Below are positions 51,479 through 61,691 of a stretch of DNA of 64,000 nt, piece after piece (position 1 is the stretch's first letter; the number at the start of each line of letters is the position of its first letter). The DNA is from Paenibacillus lupini (GTDB taxonomy: Bacteria; Bacillota; Bacilli; Paenibacillales; Paenibacillaceae). The notes beneath the pieces were generated by a model. The model made no database searches, had not been told where the DNA came from, and saw only the letters and a list, made by a program, of their open reading frames with translations. The stretch is from assembly GCF_011761355.1 (NCBI RefSeq), contig NZ_JAASRW010000008.1, forward strand, positions 243,504 to 307,503, written 5' to 3'. The position numbers and the translations under genes were made by a program.

Positions 51479-53095
51479 TTAAGCGTATTCCATAATGCCA
51501 GCTAATACGTCCTTCCACTGCTCCGCAGTTGAGTTGCGATGAACAAGCCATGTCTCGCCTTTCCCGCTCTTATGCTTCCGAATCATGACAGTGCCTTCGG
51601 TAATTACGTCACCTGCAAAGTTATTTTCCTGCCAGTCGAGCAGCTCAGCGAATAGGCGAGGCACTTCCCGAAGATAGACATTATCCGCATTCTTGCGGAA
51701 CAAATCGGAGGTAACGATCAGCCTGCCGCCTGCCTGCACGAAAGCGATAAGACGCTCCTCCAAAGTAGCATCATAGATTTGGTGAAGAGGAATAATCAAC
51801 GTTTCCAGCCCATCCAGCTGCTCGCCTGAGTAAACAACTTCCGTACGAAGACCCGCTTCAAATAGATGGCGATAGACGTTATGAACGATGTAATCCGGAT
51901 AAGCGATTCGGTCAGCTACGGAAAGTTGATAGCTCCATGAGCTGTCGAAATGATAATACACACCAACTGCTGCCCGCCTTGTCTCCGTTAGTTCCGGTTC
52001 ATGGGCATGTTTCGCCGTATACGACTGTACGACATGATAATTCCGGGAAGGCTCTCCGGTTAACGTCACAAGCTCCGGCTGTCCGCCGCCTTGTTCCTGC
52101 CCCCATGGGAATGGCTTCATCTTGAACAGATAGAACCGGCTGCAGCCCCGCTCACTGACCACATTCATATCCCGCTCCAGCTCAGTAGTTCCGGTACCAT
52201 ATTCCATCATCCAGAAAGGCTTGCCCAGCACGCCGCGGCAGGCATCCGCATAAAAAGCAATCTCATGCGGCTTATTGCTGTAAATATCCATACCCACAAC
52301 ATCCAGATCTGCGAACAGGTCCGGCCAGTTCAGATTATCTCCCCAACAGAACATGAAAGCATTAGTTGTAATAGGTCTGGACCCAATAAAGGGACGAAGG
52401 GCGGCCGCTTGAAGACTTGCAAAACGAACCATACTGTCCGAGGAGAACCGGGCAAAATCCAGCTCCAGGCTCGGGTGCTGCCACATGTTTACGTCTGCAC
52501 CAATTGGAGCAGGCAGTGGAACCTGATCGAATCGCTCATAACGCTGCGACCAGAAGGTTGTTCCCCATCTTTCATTCAGCTTCTCAATCGAGCCGTAACG
52601 CTCTTCCAGCCAACGATGGAAGGCAATCCTTGCTGGATCACTGAAGTCGTATTTGGTTTCACCGCCAAATTCATTATCCAGCTGCCAAGCAACAACATTC
52701 GGATGATTGCCATAACGCTCAGCCATTGCTTCTACGATCCGCAAGGAATATTTCACATAATTGTCCGATGAATAAGACCGGTGCTGGCGGGCGCCAAAAC
52801 CAATGACACGTCCCTGTTTATTAACGGGGAGGACATCAGGATGCTTCTCTACCAGCCAGACTGGCGGACATGCTGTTGGCGTACACAGAACAACGTTAAT
52901 ACCGTGTGAAGCGGCTCTTTCAATTGAGGCATCAAGCCATTCCCATTCAAATTGGCCGTCACGGGGCTCGAGCACCGCCCAGGCAAATTCAGCGATTCGA
53001 ACGGAACGGATGCCCGCCGCTGCTAGTTTGCTATAATCGATATCCCATTGCTCCGATTGTTCATGCTCTGGATAATAAGCGATTCCAAGCTTCAT
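51479..53095 (-). CDS. GH42-type beta-galactosidase, short form
   Basis: A 538-residue intracellular GH42-like enzyme. The acid/base glutamate is E142 (WQLDNEFGG) and the nucleophile is probably E298 (PFWMMEYGTGTTE). It has a catalytic barrel and a trimerisation-type Rossmann domain (LIIPLHQIYDATLEERLIAFVQAGGRL), but is about 120 residues shorter than common GH42 enzymes. The cysteine zinc cluster of many members is absent. A related GH35-like or arabinosidase specificity cannot be excluded. GAGGAG precedes the ATG, which overlaps the GH78 stop as ATGA. Confidence 0.85.
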   Translation of the reverse strand: MKLGIAYYPEHEQSEQWDIDYSKLAAAGIRSVRIAEFAWAVLEPRDGQFEWEWLDASIERAASHGINVVLCTPTACPPVWLVEKHPDVLPVNKQGRVIGFGARQHRSYSSDNYVKYSLRIVEAMAERYGNHPNVVAWQLDNEFGGETKYDFSDPARIAFHRWLEERYGSIEKLNERWGTTFWSQRYERFDQVPLPAPIGADVNMWQHPSLELDFARFSSDSMVRFASLQAAALRPFIGSRPITTNAFMFCWGDNLNWPDLFADLDVVGMDIYSNKPHEIAFYADACRGVLGKPFWMMEYGTGTTELERDMNVVSERGCSRFYLFKMKPFPWGQEQGGGQPELVTLTGEPSRNYHVVQSYTAKHAHEPELTETRRAAVGVYYHFDSSWSYQLSVADRIAYPDYIVHNVYRHLFEAGLRTEVVYSGEQLDGLETLIIPLHQIYDATLEERLIAFVQAGGRLIVTSDLFRKNADNVYLREVPRLFAELLDWQENNFAGDVITEGTVMIRKHKSGKGETWLVHRNSTAEQWKDVLAGIMEYA

Positions 53096-55506
53096 GGCGC
53101 AAGCTCCTCTACATGTTCATTTTTCGTAGTCTCACATTCACATACAACCGGTCCGGCTTCCGTACAATAAAGCATTTCACCATTAGGCAGCTTGATCTGA
53201 ACAGGAATCGCATCCGGCCGTTCAACCCGTAAGCTAAATCGGCCTTCTTGCATACTCCAAGCAATATGAACCGCTCCATGCGGCGTCATTGCACAGCCCG
53301 ATACCTCCTGCAAGCCGCTAATTCTAGGTGCAACCGATATACTCGCAAAGCCAGGAGTTAACGGCTGGACACCAAGCAGCTCCGTAGGGAATTCGTACAG
53401 TGGCAGGGCTCCCCAAGCATGACAATCGCTTCGAACCGAGACCGGATCCTCCACCCAAGAGGTCAAGTGCAGATCAACCTGTGCTTTCCAGTCATCCCAT
53501 AAAGGTAACGATCTGGCATACAGCCCTGTCTTCGCCAGCACACGGAACAAATAAAAGGCCATCGCAAACGATACTTTGGCAAGTCCCTTTGTCTCCAGTG
53601 TCCGTACAGTCAGCTCCTTCGCTTCCTCACCAGTAACCGTATCAGTCAGTACCGCCCATATCTGAGCATGCTGACTAAATGCATCCACACCTGGACTATC
53701 CGCGAATAAACCTTGCTCCGCCGACCAGCAATGCTTCCGGACTGCCTGCTGCAAAGCTTCAGCACGCTGACGGTATTCCAGTCCTGTATCCCGCCGCCCT
53801 GTTGCTTCATTTATCTCTGCTGCTTTAAGCAGTGCATCTACAACCATCAAATTATAAATTGTATTAGGCCCTGACCTGCCTGAAGGCGGCGCACCAGCGT
53901 TAGCACGCCATTCCTCTGTCCAATCCACGAAGGACCAATAAGCTTCCGGCATAATGCCGACCAGCCCAGACTCCGGCTCTATCCGTGCATCAAACCAAGC
54001 AAGTACGGCATCCATCGAAGATCTGTACTGCGCAGCATGCTCCAAATCACCGGTATACCAATAATGATCATGAACCATCATGATCCAGAAGAGAGCAAAA
54101 CCAGGGATAATCTGACGATTCACAGACGGGTATCGACTTTGCAGCATGCCTGTCGGCAGCAGCGAGCTGTGGAAATCGTAGATTGCCTTGCGTGCCAGAC
54201 GGTCATCCCCGCTTACATAATAGGTAAACAACGCCTGCAGCCTGCTGTCCATTTCATATTGCATTTGCTCATAAAAAGGGGTATCTTCATACGTTTCATG
54301 CATGCAGTTGCGAAGTGTATTCAAGCTGATCTTCCATAAAGGCGCGAGTGACGGGTCCGAGCTCTGGAAGGCTGCTTCAACATCCAGCGGATACCCCGTT
54401 CTCAGGTAGGTTAAGCCCTCAACAACAACAGGCTCATCAGCCGCCTCTACAGTAAGACGGATGAATCGGAACGCTCTCCGGTGAAAAGGTTCATACCTTT
54501 CATGCTCGCCAGCGCGTCTTCCATATCCCGCTATCCGATACGTATCCTCAAATCCATATAATTTCTTACCTTCCGGCTCATCACGTACACCCTTGTTGCG
54601 CTGCCCGTTAGGGAATGGCTCATATTCATAACATTCTGAATACAACAAATATACTGTACCGCCTGCTCCGCCACTAAGTACAAGCTGAGGGAAACCAGCT
54701 ACCAGCTCGCCTGCATCAAGCTCAAGAACCAAACGGCCGCCTGCAGGCACCTCAATCCCAAGCAGTCCCCCATCTTTCATTGGCTCGCTTGCGTAGACCC
54801 TGTCACCACATTCCCCTTGGACGATCCTCTTAAATGCCAGAGTTTCCTCTCTCATGAAAGGAATAGGACGTGGAGTAAGCAGCCAGCTGCTCAAGCCACC
54901 GTACATTTTGTCATGCGTCTCCGCCACAGCCACTGCAGCCGGCCAGTCTGTATCAGTAAAGGTACTTTCTCTCCAACCATAAGGCCAGTCAGCGCCATCT
55001 ATAATTTCTCCGCCACCAATAAAGAGCGTTGCGGTTTCCGGTGCCAGCATCGCCGACTGTGCCGGAATCCGGTGACAATCCCAGCCCGTGAGACCGCTAT
55101 CCAGCCGCTCTAACTCCGCACCGCTGCGATCCTTCAGGCTGCCCTCCAGCAAAAACACACCACGGTCCTTACGCCATACTGATGCCGGCCCTTTATCCCC
55201 TTTATAATGAACGACATGTGCCGCCAGCACATTTGTACCCGGACGAAGAAACGGTGTTACATCTACCGAATCATAATAATGAACATTAAGATCTCCCTTG
55301 CACGGCCCGTATGCAATGGATTGTCCATTTACATACAGCCGGTAGCGGCTGTCCGCGGATACATGGATCTTAAGCTGTGTGTCCCCGTCTGCCGCAACTT
55401 GAAAGCTCCGCCGAAAAAGCACGGTCTCCATAGTCCCATTACCATTCACCGCCTGATCAGGTCCTGCCCAAATCCACTTTGCCGTCCACGCTCTATTCTC
55501 GTCCAT
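53092..55506 (-). CDS. GH78-type alpha-L-rhamnosidase
   Basis: An 804-residue enzyme without signal peptide. It has an N-terminal beta-domain with AKWIWAG and the carbohydrate-binding-like SRYRLYVNGQSIAYGP, then a second beta domain, an (alpha/alpha)6 barrel with YEDTPFYEQMQYEMDSRLQ (catalytic acids), and a C-terminal beta domain. Similar proteins are classed as family 78 and remove terminal rhamnose. It shares an operon with GH42, so rhamnose- and galactose-containing oligosaccharides such as rhamnogalacturonan pieces are likely substrates. GGAGGAG precedes the ATG. Confidence 0.85.
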   Translation of the reverse strand: MDENRAWTAKWIWAGPDQAVNGNGTMETVLFRRSFQVAADGDTQLKIHVSADSRYRLYVNGQSIAYGPCKGDLNVHYYDSVDVTPFLRPGTNVLAAHVVHYKGDKGPASVWRKDRGVFLLEGSLKDRSGAELERLDSGLTGWDCHRIPAQSAMLAPETATLFIGGGEIIDGADWPYGWRESTFTDTDWPAAVAVAETHDKMYGGLSSWLLTPRPIPFMREETLAFKRIVQGECGDRVYASEPMKDGGLLGIEVPAGGRLVLELDAGELVAGFPQLVLSGGAGGTVYLLYSECYEYEPFPNGQRNKGVRDEPEGKKLYGFEDTYRIAGYGRRAGEHERYEPFHRRAFRFIRLTVEAADEPVVVEGLTYLRTGYPLDVEAAFQSSDPSLAPLWKISLNTLRNCMHETYEDTPFYEQMQYEMDSRLQALFTYYVSGDDRLARKAIYDFHSSLLPTGMLQSRYPSVNRQIIPGFALFWIMMVHDHYWYTGDLEHAAQYRSSMDAVLAWFDARIEPESGLVGIMPEAYWSFVDWTEEWRANAGAPPSGRSGPNTIYNLMVVDALLKAAEINEATGRRDTGLEYRQRAEALQQAVRKHCWSAEQGLFADSPGVDAFSQHAQIWAVLTDTVTGEEAKELTVRTLETKGLAKVSFAMAFYLFRVLAKTGLYARSLPLWDDWKAQVDLHLTSWVEDPVSVRSDCHAWGALPLYEFPTELLGVQPLTPGFASISVAPRISGLQEVSGCAMTPHGAVHIAWSMQEGRFSLRVERPDAIPVQIKLPNGEMLYCTEAGPVVCECETTKNEHVEELAP

Positions 55507-55524
55507 CTTCTCCTCCGTTTCCCG

Positions 55525-57090
55525 TCAGCGGGCATTCCGGTAATCGCTTGTACTTACGCCCGTATACGTTTTGAACCGTTTATAAAACCAGTCGAGCTCG
55601 CTGAACCCAACTTCCAGCGCGATTTCATATACTTTCTTATCCGTATGAAGAAGCAGCTCCTTCGCCTTCTCCATTCGGACCTGCAGCACATAGTCGTTAA
55701 AAGACTGCTCCGTATTGGCTTTGAACAGCTTGCCAAGGTAATTCGGGTTCATATAGATCATGGCGGCCACACTTCGCAGGCTTACATTGCCAGCGTACTG
55801 CTCCTGTACGATCTGCTTCACTTCCAGGACGATTTTATTCGGTCTGATCTCCTTCGTCCGCTGTAAGGCATCAAGTACATCTCCACACTTGTTCTCCATA
55901 AAACGCAGCAGCTCATCCATCGTCTTGATCCGCATAATCCGCTCGTAATCCCCTAATGCGGGATCAAACAACCGGTCATGGCTGGCGCCCTGCTCCTTCA
56001 CGAGACGGAACAGCTGAATAAACAACTCCAATACCGACAGCTTTGCCCGGCCTTCCGATATTTGCTCCGTCTTGAAGCATTCCCACAGTCTGGCTAATGC
56101 CCGTAGTGTGTCTGCACGCCGGCTGCTGCGTACCATCTCCAGCACTTCCGACTCCAAAGTTCTGAGCATGTCGGGTTCACCATCTGACTCGGCTTTCCCA
56201 TGAGGCAGCAGAACCGTTCCTGCTCCCGACAAAAACTTCCTGTCGAGCGCCTCCTCCGCCTCACTCCAGGAACGCTTAATCTCCATGATTGATCCCACAC
56301 TTCGGCCAATGCCAATCGTAACAGAGGCTTTGGCATACTTCATCGTCGAGGAACGCAAAGACTCTGCCCAAAGCCGGCACTCTTCTAAGTCCATTTCCTT
56401 GGCGTTGCCGCCTAACAGTACGCCGATTCGTTCCTCTGATTCTTCGAAAATATAACCCCGCCCATCTGCTAATTCCTCTGCAATATTGCGGATTGCAAAA
56501 CGCATAAGCTCGGTATCCCGATCCGGCATTTCACCGTCAGCAAGGAAATCAAGTTCTAGCAGCAAACAGGCATATCTCTCATGATGAGAAGGGAGCTCCA
56601 TCAGCAGAAGCTGCTCCTCCAGCTCTCGGGCAGCTACCTGGCCATGCGCCAATCGGCGAAGAAGCTGATCCCGTCCAGCCGACAGCCCAAGCCGCTGCCG
56701 CTTCTCTAGAAGCTGCTGCTCACGCAGCTCTGCAGCAAGCTTTTGCAATAAGGCAATAAGATCTTCCTCATCGACCGGCTTCAGCAAATACTCCTTCACG
56801 CCTAGACGAAGTCCCTCCCGGGCATAGGCGAAATCATCATAACCGCTTAAGATCACGACCGGCGTATCGGTGAACTCCTGCATGGCTGCCGCCATCTCGA
56901 GACCATTCAAGACAGGCATCCGAATATCGGTAAGCACAAGGGCATAGCGCTGACTGCGCAGCATTTCTAGCGCCTGCTGTCCATCCTGCGCTTCCCCTTT
57001 AACCGTAAAACCAAGCTCCTCCCAATCAATCAGATAACGCAGCGATTGCCTCGCCACCGGCTCATCATCCACGATCAACACGTTGTACAT
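55525..57090 (-). CDS. YesN-type response regulator with AraC domain
   Basis: A 521-residue regulator: receiver domain (aspartate in LTDIRMPVLNG, lysine in YLLKPVD), a long middle region (about 135-410) and a C-terminal AraC pair of helix-turn-helix motifs (LRSVAAMIYMNPNYLGKLFK, VYEIALEVGFSELDWFYKRFK). Overlaps the kinase gene by 26 bases. Likely activates the importer and glycosidase genes of this locus. Confidence 0.92.
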   Translation of the reverse strand: MYNVLIVDDEPVARQSLRYLIDWEELGFTVKGEAQDGQQALEMLRSQRYALVLTDIRMPVLNGLEMAAAMQEFTDTPVVILSGYDDFAYAREGLRLGVKEYLLKPVDEEDLIALLQKLAAELREQQLLEKRQRLGLSAGRDQLLRRLAHGQVAARELEEQLLLMELPSHHERYACLLLELDFLADGEMPDRDTELMRFAIRNIAEELADGRGYIFEESEERIGVLLGGNAKEMDLEECRLWAESLRSSTMKYAKASVTIGIGRSVGSIMEIKRSWSEAEEALDRKFLSGAGTVLLPHGKAESDGEPDMLRTLESEVLEMVRSSRRADTLRALARLWECFKTEQISEGRAKLSVLELFIQLFRLVKEQGASHDRLFDPALGDYERIMRIKTMDELLRFMENKCGDVLDALQRTKEIRPNKIVLEVKQIVQEQYAGNVSLRSVAAMIYMNPNYLGKLFKANTEQSFNDYVLQVRMEKAKELLLHTDKKVYEIALEVGFSELDWFYKRFKTYTGVSTSDYRNAR

Positions 57091-58861
57091 CCGGCGTCTC
57101 CCCCTGTCCGTCTCTTGGTATGCTCATGGTTACGATTGTCCAGGCCCCAGCCTCGCTGGTAATTTCAAGCCCGTGTCTTTCTCCGAACAGATGCCGCAGC
57201 CGGTGCTGCACATTTTGAAGACCGATATGTGCGTCACCTGTAAGACTCTCATCACTATTCAACCGCTGCTGAATTTCTGCCAGCCGCTCGAGAGAGATGC
57301 CAAGACCGTTATCCCTGATGGTCAGCAGCAGAAGATTCCCGCTCCGCTGCCCACTGATCCGAATATGGGAAGGATTTGGACTTAACTCAATCCCATGGGA
57401 TATCGCATTTTCAACGATTGGCTGAATACACAGCTTCGGTACAAGGACATCCATCTCTTCTTCCGGCACATCAATCTCATAAGTAAATTTGTCACCGAAC
57501 CGGTATTGCTGAATTTGCAGATAGCTAGATATGAAATCAAGCTCCTCCGACAGCCGAATTGTTGGGCCGCCCTTCTTCAGCATCATGCGGAATGACTTCG
57601 CAAGCAGGCCAATGACCTTCGCATTCTCCCGGTCACCCGCAATGAGCAGCTTACCTCGGATCATATTAAGCGTATTGAATAGAAAATGCGGGTTGATCTG
57701 AGTCTGCAGGGCGTACAGCTCCACTTCCTTCGTCCGAAGCGCATTCTCCCTGCGATCGAGCTCTGATTGATACACCTCGCCGATCAGTTCTCGCAATCTT
57801 CGGACCATCAGATTAAACATCTCGCCAAGCTGCGCAACTTCATCACTGCCCTTGACCTCAACAAAGCTGTCGAACTTATCACGGTTCAGCCGCTTCATCT
57901 TCACTGCCAGCTCCGACAAACGCCGGGTCAGACTGACAGACATAATCGAGATCAGCAGGACGGAAGCAACAAGCGCCATTGCAAAAAGCAGCACGGCCAT
58001 CGAACGAAGCTGCTGCAGCTTCGCGGATAACTCCTGCGTCGGAATAAAGGCGATAACCTTCATACCTTTGACAATATTGCGGGAATCCAGCGTCTGATAC
58101 AGGATTTGATAAGACTCCTTGTTCATCATCTGATCGAAGCTGCCATTTGTACCGTTCATCACCTGGCTGCCGAATGACAGCTGGCTGATATTCTCGACTG
58201 CATTTTCCTTATCACTGTCGATCAGCACCGTTCCGTCAGATAACGCGAAGATGACGCGTTTGTTCTTGCTCTCCAGATCAACAAGCTGTGCGAGATTCTT
58301 AAGCCGAACCTCAAGCGACACAACGCTTGGCGAGTCCCGATTCACATTGTTGAGCCGTTTGCGGAAGCTGATGACGGGTTCTTTTTTCGGAAAAGTCAGA
58401 TAAGGCTGCGTCCAGTAACCTCCCGTGTTATTCGTCATCACTTCCTTGTACCAGTCGGAAGAACGGATATCATTGTCAATGAGCTGCACATTAGAGAAAA
58501 AGAAGGATGGATTGTCCGTGAACACGTCAACCTTCATCACATCGCGGGTCGATTGGATTGCGGATAGAAACGGCTGGAACTGCTCAGAGTATACTTCATA
58601 AGCTTCAAGTTGATCGGCGTAACGCTGATCGAGAATCAAGTTAAGCGATGGGTTCAGGAATAAGGTATTGGCGACATCCTCATAGGAGGCAAGCCGGTTA
58701 TCGAGGTTCTGACTGATCTGAGAGAGGGATAAAACGGCGTTCTCCACGATATGTTCATGCACAAGATCACTGCTTCGCTTAGTCAGCACAAACGTAACGG
58801 AGCCGAGTAGAAATAAGACGATGAACAGGTTAGCTAGAATGAGTTTCGTCCGGATTTTCAT
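57065..58861 (-). CDS. YesM-type sensor histidine kinase
   Basis: A 598-residue kinase with helix 7-27, an extracellular Cache-like region, a second helix near 285-305, HAMP and the His_kinase box LQTQINPHFLFNTLNMIRG. ATP-binding boxes TIRDNGLGISLE and HIGLQNVQHRL follow. GGGGG precedes the ATG. The gene follows the binding-protein gene after a hairpin. It should sense a plant oligosaccharide outside the cell. Confidence 0.92.
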   Translation of the reverse strand: MKIRTKLILANLFIVLFLLGSVTFVLTKRSSDLVHEHIVENAVLSLSQISQNLDNRLASYEDVANTLFLNPSLNLILDQRYADQLEAYEVYSEQFQPFLSAIQSTRDVMKVDVFTDNPSFFFSNVQLIDNDIRSSDWYKEVMTNNTGGYWTQPYLTFPKKEPVISFRKRLNNVNRDSPSVVSLEVRLKNLAQLVDLESKNKRVIFALSDGTVLIDSDKENAVENISQLSFGSQVMNGTNGSFDQMMNKESYQILYQTLDSRNIVKGMKVIAFIPTQELSAKLQQLRSMAVLLFAMALVASVLLISIMSVSLTRRLSELAVKMKRLNRDKFDSFVEVKGSDEVAQLGEMFNLMVRRLRELIGEVYQSELDRRENALRTKEVELYALQTQINPHFLFNTLNMIRGKLLIAGDRENAKVIGLLAKSFRMMLKKGGPTIRLSEELDFISSYLQIQQYRFGDKFTYEIDVPEEEMDVLVPKLCIQPIVENAISHGIELSPNPSHIRISGQRSGNLLLLTIRDNGLGISLERLAEIQQRLNSDESLTGDAHIGLQNVQHRLRHLFGERHGLEITSEAGAWTIVTMSIPRDGQGETPDVQRVDRG

Positions 58862-58905
58862 GCGTCTTATCCCCCGCCATTAAAAAAAGGTTTATGAACA
58901 AACGA

Positions 58906-58939
58906 GCGTACGCCTTGCACGTGAGTTCAAGGCGTACGC
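58906..58939 (-). other. Intergenic hairpin after the binding-protein gene
   Basis: GCGTACGCCTTG and CAAGGCGTACGC form a perfect 12-bp stem around ten bases. A weak T-rich stretch follows on the minus strand, so it is probably a partial terminator that lowers expression of the kinase/regulator pair relative to the importer. Confidence 0.65.
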
Positions 58940-58960
58940 ACATGTAATTGGGTTTTCCTT

Positions 58961-60697
58961 TTACTCGTTAATAGAAGCCTTGAACTTGGTGTTAAAATCA
59001 GCCCATAATTGTGTATAGGCACCATTCACTTCTTTTAGCCCTGCTTTTTCCATGGTAGACTTCATACCATCCCAGCTGTTGTCAAAGTCTGCTTGATTCT
59101 TCGACATAATGAGCTTCGGCAAGTATTTTTTCCAGGCTTCTTCGATTTTCTTAGCTTGCAGACTGATATTCTCCGGCGGCGAAAGCTGCCACAGGTAACC
59201 TGGCACGACTTCAGCTGGCTGCAGGAAATCCGCCCAAATCTGCTTGCCGTAATGTGACAACACATCCTTAGTCATGTCGTCATAGATACTCATTTGATAG
59301 TCTTTCGTCAGCGGAGTCGCATAGTCGCCATCACTCAGCTTGGCCCCATCACCAACGTTGAACCAGTAACCACTTCCCGTTCCGTTGCCTTTAAAGCCTT
59401 CTTTATTCGCATGGTCAGGATCCGTTCTCCGAGCTTCCAGTTCAGCCGGCAGCAGCGTACGCTTGCCGTCCTTCACTTCATAATGCGTACCTTCAATGCC
59501 CCATTGTGATAAAATTTGTCCTTCATCCGAGAACAGGTAGTCCACGAACTGGATGAAACGTTCCGGGTTTTTCGCCGTTGTCGTCACAGCCCACTGCAAG
59601 CTGCCTGCGAATGTTGGTACAACCGAATTGGATGTATCAACAGTATCCTCTGTGAAATGGAGCGGCAGATACGCGTATTGGCGCTCTGGATGCCCATCTT
59701 GGCGGAACTGTGTTTCAATATCGCCAACCATCCATTTTGGTGCATAAGCGGCTAATACACGACCTTGCGCCAGCTTCTTCGACAGATCATCCTGAGAGAA
59801 GGCTTCTTTGTCATATAGCCCGTTTTGATAAAGCTTATTAAGGAAGCCATAATACTTTTTGGCATCTTCGGATACCGGGTTATATTCTACATTGCCATTC
59901 GTGTCGATTCGGAAGTTGCCATGGTCAGGCAGCCCTGATGCACTAATAATCGGATTGTTATATTCAATGTTGACCTGCCACCCCGTCATCGCACCAGAGA
60001 AACCGATTGTATCTTTACCATCAATCTGAGGATGCTTATCTTTGTAAGCTTTTAGGATGTCGTACAACTGATCAAGTGTCTTAATCTCAGGATAGCCTGC
60101 TTCCTTCAGCACATCGTACTGGACGATAAAGCTGGCGGCAGCATCAGCTTTCGCTTCACGGCTTTTGTTCACACCGTAGATCGACCAGATCTTGCCGTCA
60201 GCATCCTTGAGGAGATTAAAGTATTCGCCAAACTTCTCTTTAATGTTAGGGCCGTATTGATCAATCAGATCATTCAGGGGGATAAGGGCACCGCCGTCTT
60301 TATACTTTTGTATTTCCTGCGGCCCCATGGCCATAATGTCCGGGTAGTCGCCGGAAGCGAGCCACAGATCTTCCTTCTGTGTTTCATCACCAACGATCAG
60401 ATCGTATTTCAAGGACACACCTGTTTTCTCGGTAAAAACTTTCTGGATCGGTGTATCCCAAGTCAGTTTCTCATCTGTCGTATTCATAGAGTACGTGATC
60501 GGCTCCAGTGGTGCCTTCGTAGGCTCCGTTGTGGAAGCGTCATCATTTTTAGCGTTAGTCGCCTGCGTATTGCCTCCGTTATTCGAAGCTGTCGTATTAC
60601 TTTCTCCATTTTTATTGGAGGAACAGCCGGCCATTACCCCTGTGAGCATGACTGAAGCAGCCATCAGTGTTAACCCTTTTTTCCATGTCTTAGACAT
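58961..60697 (-). CDS. LplA-type extracellular sugar-binding lipoprotein
   Basis: A 578-residue solute-binding protein with a signal ending in VMAGCSSN, a linker, and a long two-lobe binding domain. The large size and segments such as YPDIMAMGPQEIQKYKDGGALIPLNDLI are typical of the LplA/YtcQ group that works with LplB and YtcP. AGAGGGTG precedes the ATG. It is the third importer gene, 71 bp after the YtcP-type gene. Confidence 0.91.
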   Translation of the reverse strand: MSKTWKKGLTLMAASVMLTGVMAGCSSNKNGESNTTASNNGGNTQATNAKNDDASTTEPTKAPLEPITYSMNTTDEKLTWDTPIQKVFTEKTGVSLKYDLIVGDETQKEDLWLASGDYPDIMAMGPQEIQKYKDGGALIPLNDLIDQYGPNIKEKFGEYFNLLKDADGKIWSIYGVNKSREAKADAAASFIVQYDVLKEAGYPEIKTLDQLYDILKAYKDKHPQIDGKDTIGFSGAMTGWQVNIEYNNPIISASGLPDHGNFRIDTNGNVEYNPVSEDAKKYYGFLNKLYQNGLYDKEAFSQDDLSKKLAQGRVLAAYAPKWMVGDIETQFRQDGHPERQYAYLPLHFTEDTVDTSNSVVPTFAGSLQWAVTTTAKNPERFIQFVDYLFSDEGQILSQWGIEGTHYEVKDGKRTLLPAELEARRTDPDHANKEGFKGNGTGSGYWFNVGDGAKLSDGDYATPLTKDYQMSIYDDMTKDVLSHYGKQIWADFLQPAEVVPGYLWQLSPPENISLQAKKIEEAWKKYLPKLIMSKNQADFDNSWDGMKSTMEKAGLKEVNGAYTQLWADFNTKFKASINE

Positions 60698-60768
60698 ATG
60701 GACACCCTCTCATCTTGTCATGATAATATCACCGGATTCAATGATCCGACAACACTAATCTTTGCTGC

Positions 60769-61659
60769 CTATTCCTTCATGGCAGCGACGGTCATGCCTT
60801 TTACAAAATACTTTTGCAGGAACGGATAAACGAGCAGAATCGGAAGCGTGACGATGATCGTCATCGCCGCCCGGATCGTCTCCGGGTTTGTCCTTCTGGC
60901 GTCCGTAGCATCGATGTGGGTATTGGCGCTCATGACTTGATTTACGGAGCTGATCAGAATTTTCTGCAGCTCGTATTGCAGCAGGTTCAGGTTCTCATTG
61001 CGGCTGGCGTACAGATAGTTATCGAACCAGGAGTTCCAATGCTGAACAGCGATGTACAGCGTAATCGTCGATAACACAGGCAAGCTGATTTGCAGCACGA
61101 TGCGGAACAAAATCTGAAAATCCGATGCGCCGTCAATTCTGGCAGACTCTACAATACCTTCCGGCAGCTGCTCGAAGTAACTTCTCATGATGATGACGTT
61201 GAATACGCCGATCAGCAGCGGCAGGATATACACAGCTGCATGATTCATAAGTCCAATGTTTTTAATCAACAGATAAAGTGGAATCAGACCGCCGTTCACA
61301 TACATCGTAATGATCAGAATGATGTTGTACGTCTTACGGAGGAAAAATTCCTTCCTGCTCAGCGCATAAGCTAGCATCGCGGTACAAATGACGCCAAGCG
61401 CCGTACCTACAACTGTCCGGACGACCGAACGGATCGCTGCTGCCGCCAGACCATGATTTGCGAAGATCGTGCTGTAGTTCTCCAAGGTGAAGACGCGGGG
61501 CCAGATATAGATTGTGCCTTTCAGCGTATCGCCCGCATCGTTCAAGGAGATGGCAGCTAGATTGAGGAACGGGAACAACGTTCCGATTCCAAGCACCAGC
61601 AGCAGGATGTAATTGAATGCACTAAAGATGACATCTCCTTTGGACCGCCTGACTAACAT
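60769..61659 (-). CDS. YtcP/LplC-type sugar ABC permease
   Basis: A 296-residue membrane protein with six helices and the EAA loop ESARIDGASDFQILFRIVLQ. It ends KGMTVAAMKE. The second permease of the importer. AGGAGGTGAGAGAAC lies before the ATG. No ATPase gene is nearby. Confidence 0.92.
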   Translation of the reverse strand: MLVRRSKGDVIFSAFNYILLLVLGIGTLFPFLNLAAISLNDAGDTLKGTIYIWPRVFTLENYSTIFANHGLAAAAIRSVVRTVVGTALGVICTAMLAYALSRKEFFLRKTYNIILIITMYVNGGLIPLYLLIKNIGLMNHAAVYILPLLIGVFNVIIMRSYFEQLPEGIVESARIDGASDFQILFRIVLQISLPVLSTITLYIAVQHWNSWFDNYLYASRNENLNLLQYELQKILISSVNQVMSANTHIDATDARRTNPETIRAAMTIIVTLPILLVYPFLQKYFVKGMTVAAMKE

Positions 61660-61691
61660 GTTCTCTCACCTCCTTGGCAAGCCGGCTTCGC

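Noticed and set aside
52091..52771. A 226-codon plus-strand frame opposite the short GH42 gene
   Set aside because: No domain or start signal; the minus strand carries a clear glycosidase.
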